Assembly (NCBI RefSeq): GCF_051961875.1
Contig: NZ_JBQCCV010000146.1
Coordinates: forward strand, 1-11,106
From: Intrasporangium_A sp051961875
GTDB lineage: Bacteria; Actinomycetota; Actinomycetes; Actinomycetales; Dermatophilaceae
Reading direction: 5' to 3'
Length of the DNA stretch: 11,106 nucleotides
Below, piece after piece: positions 6,199-11,106 of the stretch (within the stretch, counting starts at the first letter, position 1; each line of letters begins with the position of its first letter). A program made the position numbers and the translations under genes. The notes beneath the pieces were generated by a model. That model did no database searches. It saw nothing but the letters and a program-made list of their open reading frames with translations, and had not been told where the DNA came from.

Positions 6199-7247
6199 CC
6201 GGCCGCCGCGAGCCGCCGCTGGTTGAGCGCGTCCAGCAGTACGGCGACGAAGATGACGAGGCCCTGGATGAACTGGGTCCAGAACGGGTTGACGTTGAGC
6301 AGCGTCAGGCCGTTGTTGATGACGCCGATCAGCAGCGCACCGATGAAGGTGCCGATGAGGCTGCCTCGGCCGCCGAACAAGGAGGTGCCGCCGATGACCA
6401 CAGCTGCGATGACCTGCAGTTCCAGGCCGGTGGCCGAGGAGGACAGTGCGGAGTTCAGCCGCCCTGCGAGGACGATGCCCGCCAGTCCCGCGCACAGACC
6501 GGCGATGACGTAGACGCTGAAGATGACGCGCTTGACCGGGATGCCCGCCAGACGCGCCGCCTCCTCGTTGCCGCCGACGGCGTAGACCTGCTGACCGAAG
6601 CTGGTGCGGGTGAGGACGAACCAACCCACCGCGAAGACGATGACGGTGATCACCACCGGAGCCTGCACCCCGGCGATCTTCCCGTTGCCCAGGAAGGTGA
6701 AGGAGGGCGGGAACCCGAAGATCGTCTGACCCTGCGACACCTGCTGAGTGAGGCCTCGCCCCATGGCGAGCACAGCCAGGGTGGCGATGAACGGCGTCAG
6801 CCTCAGCGCGGTGATCGAGAAGCCGTTGAACGCGCCGACCGCCGCGCCGACCAGCAGCGCCACGAGCAGCCCGCCCAGCCCGCCGACGTGCGCCTCCTTC
6901 ATGGCCCAGGCGGCCACCATGCCGGACAGCGCCACGTTCGAGCCGACGCTGAGGTCGATGCCGCTGGTGATGATGACGAACGTGCCGCCGACAGCGGCGA
7001 TCCCGACCACGGAGATCTGAACCACGACGTTGAGCAGGTTCGACGTGGTCAGGAAGCTGTTGGTCGACACCGCGAGGACCGCGCACAGGACCAGCAGCGC
7101 CCCCAGCAGGGGGCCCACCCCGCTGAGCAGGGACTCCACCCACGGGCGCTGGTGGGCCCTGCGTCCGGAGATGTCTTCCCGAGCAGACCGCTCCTGCAGG
7201 TCAGCCTCGGGGTGCAGAGCGGCAGGAGCAGAGGAATTCTCACTCAT
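6195..7247 (-). CDS. Ribose-type ABC transporter permease (RbsC-like)
   Basis: An integral membrane subunit of a CUT2 (ribose/xylose-type) sugar importer, 350 residues, with about eight to ten hydrophobic segments between residues 40 and 340. Characteristic motifs are SGIDLSVGS (95-103), the cytoplasmic coupling loop VGGNEEAARLAGI (224-236) that contacts the ATPase, and GGTSLFGGRGS (277-287). A hydrophilic N-terminal tail of about 35 residues precedes the first membrane segment, longer than in E. coli RbsC. I chose ATG 7247 (GAGAGA about eight bases upstream). GTG 7265, which overlaps the ATPase stop as GTGA, would add six residues. It follows the ATPase gene and overlaps mtnK by four bases, so transport and first enzymatic step are translated together. 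Only one permease gene is present, so it should work as a homodimer, as in RbsC. Confidence 0.92.
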   Translation of the reverse strand: MSENSSAPAALHPEADLQERSAREDISGRRAHQRPWVESLLSGVGPLLGALLVLCAVLAVSTNSFLTTSNLLNVVVQISVVGIAAVGGTFVIITSGIDLSVGSNVALSGMVAAWAMKEAHVGGLGGLLVALLVGAAVGAFNGFSITALRLTPFIATLAVLAMGRGLTQQVSQGQTIFGFPPSFTFLGNGKIAGVQAPVVITVIVFAVGWFVLTRTSFGQQVYAVGGNEEAARLAGIPVKRVIFSVYVIAGLCAGLAGIVLAGRLNSALSSSATGLELQVIAAVVIGGTSLFGGRGSLIGTFIGALLIGVINNGLTLLNVNPFWTQFIQGLVIFVAVLLDALNQRRLAAAG

Positions 7248-7261
7248 TGGCTTTGTCTCTC

Positions 7262-8749
7262 TCACTTCCCGGACGTGGCCCAGCGCATGACGGTCTCTTG
7301 ATCTGCTTCCTCGCGGGTCAGGGTGGCGACGACCCTGCCCTGCCTCCTGACGACGACGCGGTCGGACATGCCGAGCAGCTCGGGCAGCTCCGAGCTGACC
7401 AGGACGACGGCAGCGCCCTGCTCGGCGAGACCGAGCACGTGGGCGTAGATCTCAGCCTTGGCTGCGACGTCGATGCCCCGGGTCGGTTCGTCCAGCAGGA
7501 TCACCTTCGGTCCGGTGCCGGTGACGCGCCCGAGGATGACCTTCTGCTGGTTCCCACCCGAGAGCTTTCCGACGGGCTGCCGGAGCCCGGAGGCCCGCAC
7601 CCCGAAGCGCTTGACGACGTCCTCCCCGAAACGCCGTCGCGCCGCGAAGTTGATGACGCCGCCGCGGCTGACCGAACCCAGGCTCGAGAGCACGGCGTTG
7701 TTCTCGATGCTCGCCTCGAGCAGCAGCCCCTCGGCCTTACGATCCTCGGGCGCATAGACGATCCCGGCACGCAGTCCGTGCCGGGTCGAGCGCAGCGGGA
7801 CCGGCTTCCCCTCGACCCGCACCTTGCCGGAAGCGGGCGGGTAGGCCCCGGCGATCGCCTTGAGCAGCTCGGTACGGCCCGCGCCCGCGATGCCGGCGAC
7901 GCCGACGATCTCGCCGGCGCGCACCGTCAGTGAGGCGCCGTTCAGCCGTGGAGAGCGCTGCAGCCCCTCGACCTCGAGCACCACCTCGCCCACCGGCCTC
8001 GGCCGCCAGGGGTACATCTGGTCGAGGTCGCGGGCCACCATCGCCCGCACCAGCGAAGGCTCGGTCCAGTCCGCGATCGGGCGGGTCTCGACCGCGGACC
8101 CGTCCCGCATCACCATCGCCGAGTCGCAGAGCTCGAAGATCTCCTCGAGGTGATGGCTGATGTAGATGATCGTCAGGCCCTGCGAGCGCAGGTCCCGGAC
8201 GACCTTGAACAACGTCAGGATGTCGTCGTGCTGCAGCGCGGCGGTCGGCTCATCCATCACCAGGATGCGTGCGTGCCGCGCGAGCGCCTTCGCGATCTCG
8301 ACGAGCTGGCGCACGTTGAGCGGAAGGGCGGACACCCGACGGTCCGGGTCCAGGCCCGTCAGCCCCACCTGGCTGAGCACGCCGCGCGCCTCGCGCGCGG
8401 CCCGGGCCCGGTCCAGGACCCCTCCGCGGGCGGGCATACGGCCCAGGAACAGGTTCTCGGCCACCGTCATGTCCGGGACGAGGCTGAGCTCCTGGTAGAT
8501 GACGGCCACGCCGGCGTCGATCGCCGCCGCGGGGCCGGCCGACAGCGGCCGGCCGTCGACGAGCACCGTTCCGCTGTCTGCGGTGTACGCGCCCGCGAGG
8601 ATCTTCATGAGCGTCGACTTGCCAGCGCCGTTCTCGCCGACCAGCCCGAGCACGTGCGACTCGGGCACCTGCAGGCTGACGCCCTTGAGCGCACGGACGC
8701 CGAGGAACGACTTGCTGACGTCGCGCATCTCCAGTCGCGCAGAGGTCAT
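7262..8749 (-). CDS. Ribose-type ABC transporter ATPase, two domains (RbsA-like)
   Basis: The energy-coupling ATPase of the CUT2 importer: two fused nucleotide-binding domains in 495 residues, the usual RbsA length. Domain 1 has Walker A GENGAGKST (38-46), a degenerate signature LPLNVRQ (142-148), Walker B LVMDEPTAAL (163-172) and switch His in ISHH (197-200). Domain 2 has a non-canonical Walker A GIAGAGRTEL (286-295), a full signature LSGGNQQK (396-403), Walker B VILLDEPTRGIDV (416-428) and SSEL (452-455) in place of the switch His. This asymmetry is normal for RbsA-type proteins. ATG 8749 (GGGG six bases upstream) begins the conserved LEMRDVSKSF segment. The frame is open to 8833, but that extension would code across the hairpin at 8790-8823 and adds no family sequence. 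Confidence 0.93.
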   Translation of the reverse strand: MTSARLEMRDVSKSFLGVRALKGVSLQVPESHVLGLVGENGAGKSTLMKILAGAYTADSGTVLVDGRPLSAGPAAAIDAGVAVIYQELSLVPDMTVAENLFLGRMPARGGVLDRARAAREARGVLSQVGLTGLDPDRRVSALPLNVRQLVEIAKALARHARILVMDEPTAALQHDDILTLFKVVRDLRSQGLTIIYISHHLEEIFELCDSAMVMRDGSAVETRPIADWTEPSLVRAMVARDLDQMYPWRPRPVGEVVLEVEGLQRSPRLNGASLTVRAGEIVGVAGIAGAGRTELLKAIAGAYPPASGKVRVEGKPVPLRSTRHGLRAGIVYAPEDRKAEGLLLEASIENNAVLSSLGSVSRGGVINFAARRRFGEDVVKRFGVRASGLRQPVGKLSGGNQQKVILGRVTGTGPKVILLDEPTRGIDVAAKAEIYAHVLGLAEQGAAVVLVSSELPELLGMSDRVVVRRQGRVVATLTREEADQETVMRWATSGK

Positions 8750-8789
8750 TCGATGCCCCAATCGTGGAGAGCTGTGGTGGGGACCGGGG

Positions 8790-8823
8790 CTCTCCGGGGC
8801 GCGCACCAGCGCGCCCCGGAGAG
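8790..8823 (-). promoter_or_regulatory. 15-bp intercistronic hairpin after binding-protein gene
   Basis: On the minus strand CTCTCCGGGGCGCGC pairs perfectly with GCGCGCCCCGGAGAG across the loop TGGT. It lies seven bases past the stop of the binding-protein gene and about 40 bases before the ATPase start, with no U-run. This is the only non-overlapping junction in the operon. Such hairpins protect the upstream mRNA from 3' exonucleases or end part of the transcripts, so that more binding protein than transporter is made. This role is inferred from position. Confidence 0.8.
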
Positions 8824-8829
8824 ACTCGA

Positions 8830-9900
8830 TCACTTGACCTCGGCCGACCAGATCCCGTAGTCCTTGACCTCCTGCGAGTCGATGTTGTCCTTGGTGATGA
8901 GCTGGCTCGGCCAGTAGTCGTGGGCCGGGACGCTCTTGCCGTCGACCATCAGGTCCTTGATGTAGCTCATGGACTTCTCGGCCATCTTGATGGGGTTCTG
9001 GCTGATGGTCGCGTCCTGCTTGCCGTCGCGGATGGCCTGCAGAGCCTGGGCGGTCCCGTCCAGACCGATGATGAGGATGTGGTCCTTGCTGCTCGGCGGC
9101 GCGTAGCGGTTAGCCGAGTCGATGGCCCGCAGCGCGCCGACGGTGTTGTCGTCGTTCGCACCGAACACGGCGTCGATCTTCGGCTGCGCCTGCAGGATGT
9201 TCGTCATCACGTTCAGCGACTTCTCCTGGTCGAAGCCGCCCTCCTGCTTGGCGACCACCTTCAGACCCGGATACTTGGCCAGGCCGGCCTGGAAACCGTC
9301 CTCGCGGCCGGCCGCCGCCGTGGTGCCGACGAGCCCGACGAGGTCGACGACGTTCCCCTTCGCCTCGCCGTAGCGCGCCTTGAGCTGGGTCGCGATCCAG
9401 TCGGCGGCCTCCTCGCCGGCCTTCTTGTTGTTCGTCTCCACGAAGCACGTGATCTTGCCGCCACTGGCCCCACGGTCCAGCGTGAAGACCGGGACACCCT
9501 TGTTGTTGGCGGCCTGCACCACCGGCGTGATGCCGTTGGAGTCGATGGGCGTGAGCACCAGCACGTTGACGCCCTGGTTCAGCAGGTTCATGGCGTCGTT
9601 GAACTGCTGCTGGGCGTCGCCGTTGGCGTTGGTCTCCTTGAGCTTGAAGCCCTCCTTGGCGGTGCCGTCCTTGACGCCCTTCTCCAGGCCGACGAAGAAC
9701 GCGTTGGTCAGCGTCGGACCGGCGTAGCCGACGACGATGTCGGAGGCTTTCATCGTCTTTCCGCCGGCCGAAGCACCGGTGCTGCTGCCCGCACCGCCGC
9801 CGGTCCCGCTCGCGGTGGTGTCCTGGGAGCAGGCAGCGAGGCCCGTGCTCGCAGCGAGCAGGACTGCGGCCACGGCGGCACGCCGGGTAAGTCGACTCAC
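8830..9900 (-). CDS. Sugar-binding lipoprotein of CUT2 ABC transporter (RbsB-like)
   Basis: The solute-binding protein that delivers the sugar to the importer, 356 residues, anchored outside the membrane as a lipoprotein. A basic N-terminus (MSRLTRR) and hydrophobic stretch lead to lipobox LAAC (21-24), with Cys24 as the lipidated residue, then a Gly/Ser/Thr-rich linker to about residue 48. The periplasmic-binding type 4 fold follows. It includes LDRG near 142-145, GREDGF, FGANDDNTVGALRAI and GLDGTAQALQAIRDGKQDATISQNP, all with clear RbsB counterparts. The usual SDN segment reads ETNN, a change in a ligand-facing region. GTG 9900 overlaps the mtnA stop as GTGA and has an excellent AAGGAG six bases upstream (9907-9912). 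The ligand is unknown; the operon suggests a 5-modified ribose. Confidence 0.93.
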   Translation of the reverse strand: MSRLTRRAAVAAVLLAASTGLAACSQDTTASGTGGGAGSSTGASAGGKTMKASDIVVGYAGPTLTNAFFVGLEKGVKDGTAKEGFKLKETNANGDAQQQFNDAMNLLNQGVNVLVLTPIDSNGITPVVQAANNKGVPVFTLDRGASGGKITCFVETNNKKAGEEAADWIATQLKARYGEAKGNVVDLVGLVGTTAAAGREDGFQAGLAKYPGLKVVAKQEGGFDQEKSLNVMTNILQAQPKIDAVFGANDDNTVGALRAIDSANRYAPPSSKDHILIIGLDGTAQALQAIRDGKQDATISQNPIKMAEKSMSYIKDLMVDGKSVPAHDYWPSQLITKDNIDSQEVKDYGIWSAEVK

Positions 9901-10943
9901 GATTCACTCCTTGAGGTGATGGCGGGGGCAGCCTCCAGGACAGCGTTGCCAGGAGGAGTTGAGATGAGCTCGGTCAGAGACCGGCGCTCGGTGACGATCG
10001 CGGACACCAGGTCGACGGGGGTGACGTCGAAAGCCGGATTCAGAGCGCGGCTGCCGGGCGCGGCGACGCGCTGTCCCCCGTGCTCGAGGACCTCCGACTC
10101 GTCGCGCAGCTCGATCGGGATGTCCGCGCCGGTGGCGGTGCTGCCGTCGATGGTCATCTCGGGCGCAGCGACCACGAAGGGGATGCCGGCGCGCCGGGCT
10201 GCCAGCGCGTGCCCCAGGGTGCCGACCTTGTTGGCCACGTCACCGTTGGCAGCGATGCGGTCGGCGCCGACGACCACCGCGTCCACCTCGCCCCGAAGCA
10301 TCAGCCCGGCAGCGGCCGAGTCGACGACGACGCGGTGCGGGATCCCGGCGCGCTGGAGCTCCCAGGCCGTCAGCCGACTCCCCTGCAGCAGCGGGCGGGT
10401 CTCGCAGACGTAGACCATGTCCAACGCGGACGTGGCGTGCAGAGCCTCGATGACGGCCAGGGCCGTCCCGGTCTCCACGCCCGCGAGCGCCCCGGCGTTG
10501 CAGTGCGTGAGCACCCTGGTGGCACCGTCCAGAAGCTCGGCGCCGGCCCGCCCGATCGCGCGGTTCGCTTCGATGTCGGCGTCGCGGACGGCCAGGGCAG
10601 CTGCCACGAGATCGTCGACCGAGCCGCCTTGGCGGCGGACGCGCATCACCGTCTCGACTCCGGCACCGAGGTTCACCGCGGTGGGACGGGCCGTCGCGAC
10701 CTTCACGGCGGCGTCCTCGAGCGTCGCGTCCAGGTCGGCACCGGACTCCTTGGCGCGAACGGCCGCGAGGGCCACTCCGAGGGCACCAGCGACGCCGAGC
10801 GCCATCGCTCCCCGGATGGCGAGCGAGCGGATGTGGGCGACGAGCTCGTCGACGTCGTGGATCCGGAGGAGCACCTCTTCATGCGGCAGTCGCGTCTGGT
10901 CGATGGCCACCACGGTCCCGTCGGACCAATCGAGAGTTCGCAC
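9897..10943 (-). CDS. mtnA: S-methyl-5-thioribose-1-phosphate isomerase (MtnA-like)
   Basis: An aldose-1-phosphate to ketose-1-phosphate isomerase of the MtnA/eIF2B-related family. It would convert 5-methylthioribose-1-phosphate (or the 5-deoxy analogue) to the ribulose form. The 348 residues match the family length. The N-terminus RTLDWSDGTVVAIDQTRLP is typical. LTHCNAGALA (145-154) gives catalytic Cys148, and VVVGADRIAANGDVANKVGT (223-242) gives catalytic Asp228. The phosphate-binding loop reads IRGAMALG (43-50) where most MtnA proteins have RGAPAIG. The start is GTG 10943. No Shine-Dalgarno precedes it and the predicted -10 box ends eight bases upstream, so the transcript is probably leaderless. 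It is the first gene of the seven-gene operon and overlaps the binding-protein gene by four bases. A related substrate rather than methylthioribose phosphate is possible. Confidence 0.9.
   Translation of the reverse strand: MRTLDWSDGTVVAIDQTRLPHEEVLLRIHDVDELVAHIRSLAIRGAMALGVAGALGVALAAVRAKESGADLDATLEDAAVKVATARPTAVNLGAGVETVMRVRRQGGSVDDLVAAALAVRDADIEANRAIGRAGAELLDGATRVLTHCNAGALAGVETGTALAVIEALHATSALDMVYVCETRPLLQGSRLTAWELQRAGIPHRVVVDSAAAGLMLRGEVDAVVVGADRIAANGDVANKVGTLGHALAARRAGIPFVVAAPEMTIDGSTATGADIPIELRDESEVLEHGGQRVAAPGSRALNPAFDVTPVDLVSAIVTERRSLTELISTPPGNAVLEAAPAITSRSES
9907..9912 (-). promoter_or_regulatory. Ribosome binding site of binding-protein gene
   Basis: AAGGAG on the minus strand lies inside the last codons of mtnA, six bases before GTG 9900. 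It is the strongest Shine-Dalgarno in the operon, in keeping with high demand for the binding protein, and it fixes that start. Confidence 0.8.
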
Positions 10944-10951
10944 GAGGCGTG

Positions 10952-10980
10952 ATAGTTGTCTGACAACTGACGTCTGTCAA
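10952..10980 (-). promoter_or_regulatory. Predicted operon promoter (mtnA)
   Basis: On the minus strand a perfect -35 TTGACA (10975-10980) is followed after 17 bases by AACTAT (10952-10957), a weak -10. The -10 ends eight bases before the GTG start of mtnA, so transcription would begin at or next to the start codon. The palindromic operator fills most of the spacer and the first part of the -10, an arrangement fit for repression. Confidence 0.55.
10954..10968. promoter_or_regulatory. Palindromic operator, FadR-subfamily GntR type
   Basis: AGTTGTC-T-GACAACT is a perfect 15-bp palindrome. Its core TTGTCTGACAA (10956-10966) matches the FadR-subfamily consensus TNGTNNNACNA. It lies between the -35 and -10 of the mtnA promoter and touches the upstream edge of the divergent promoter, so one bound dimer could control both genes. 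The adjacent regulator is the natural candidate to bind it. Part of the motif recurs: GTCTGACAA (10958-10966) is repeated as GTCTGTCAA (10972-10980), a possible weaker second site. Confidence 0.7.
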
Positions 10981-10996
10981 GATCTCCGGCTATAGT
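10967..10996 (+). promoter_or_regulatory. Predicted promoter of divergent regulator gene
   Basis: CTGACG (10967-10972) and TATAGT (10991-10996, five of six matches to TATAAT) are separated by 18 bases. Transcription would begin near 11003, leaving a leader of about 37-40 bases before the start codon. It overlaps the end of the operator. Confidence 0.5.
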
Positions 10997-11039
10997 GATC
11001 GAGTCGTGATCCGGTTCTTCGTCGAGGAGACTTGAGGAC

Positions 11040-11106
11040 GTGGTGGCACTCGGTGTGCAGGCCTCGCTTCCCCAGCAGGTGGCGGAGTCGTTGCGCGAGC
11101 GCATCA
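11040..11106 (+). CDS. N-terminus of probable GntR-family regulator (partial)
   Basis: Only the first 22 codons are in the window; the gene runs off the right edge. The residues after the tandem GTG starts read VALGVQASLPQQVAESLRERI. The segment SLPQQVAESLRERI resembles the first helix of the winged helix-turn-helix of GntR regulators, particularly the FadR subfamily. Two candidate starts exist, GTG 11040 and GTG 11043. GAGG (11034-11037) is better spaced for the second, and GAGGAG at 11024-11029 for the first. Its divergence from mtnA and the FadR-type palindrome between them support a local, substrate-responsive repressor. With so little sequence, the family call rests mainly on this context. 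Confidence 0.55.
   Translation, partial: MVALGVQASLPQQVAESLRERI

Noticed and set aside
6199..7143. N-terminal extension of the mtnK frame to 7143, suggesting a fusion protein
   Set aside because: The extension lies over the permease gene in another frame and is Arg/Gly/His-rich; the kinase domain starts at GTG 6198 exactly at the permease stop.
8750..8833. Extension of the ATPase gene to 8833
   Set aside because: It would translate through the intercistronic hairpin and adds 28 residues with no family resemblance; ATG 8749 sits at the normal family start.
8764..10413. 549-codon plus-strand frame
   Set aside because: Antisense to the ATPase start, binding protein and mtnA, all of which have clear family motifs.
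1..11106. CRISPR arrays, tRNA/rRNA genes, transposases and integrases
   Set aside because: No spaced repeat arrays, tRNA-like cloverleafs, rRNA segments or recombinase motifs were seen on either strand.

Overview
The window is GC-rich throughout. It has tight head-to-tail gene overlaps, many GTG starts and actinobacterial-style promoters (TTGACA / TANNNT). This points to a high-GC actinomycete; nothing allows a genus to be named.

Left part (1-3434): a sparse region. It holds a DJ-1/PfpI-superfamily (Hsp31-like) gene on the minus strand (309-1007), a 71-residue DUF4177-type protein on the plus strand (1558-1773), two gene-poor stretches (1008-1557 and 1774-2453) and a plus-strand ribokinase gene (2454-3389). 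A 14-bp perfect hairpin at 3387-3417 lies between ribokinase and the converging operon end, and probably terminates both.

Right part (3435-11106): one compact seven-gene minus-strand operon. In transcription order it is mtnA-like isomerase, ribose-type (CUT2) lipoprotein binding protein, double ABC ATPase, permease, mtnK-like kinase, dhaK-like and dhaL-like kinase subunits. Five of the six junctions overlap by 1 or 4 nt. The sixth, after the binding-protein gene, carries a strong 15-bp hairpin. Divergent from mtnA is the first codons of what looks like a GntR regulator. The gap between them holds a perfect 15-bp palindrome (10954-10968) matching the FadR-subfamily operator consensus, placed inside the likely mtnA promoter. 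The mtnA mRNA looks leaderless.

Proposed logic: the transporter imports a ribose derivative that cannot be phosphorylated at O5, such as 5-methylthioribose or 5-deoxyribose. The MtnK-like kinase phosphorylates it at C1 and the MtnA-like isomerase makes the 1-phospho-ketose. A DhaK/DhaL pair with altered substrate and nucleotide motifs then acts on an unidentified ketose. The enzyme families are seen in sequence; the substrate, and how DhaK/DhaL fits, are inference. No aldolase and none of the later methionine-salvage enzymes lie in the window, so this is not the complete canonical methionine salvage set. The combination of a dedicated CUT2 importer, MtnK/MtnA-like enzymes and a divergent DhaKL kinase is the candidate new system here.
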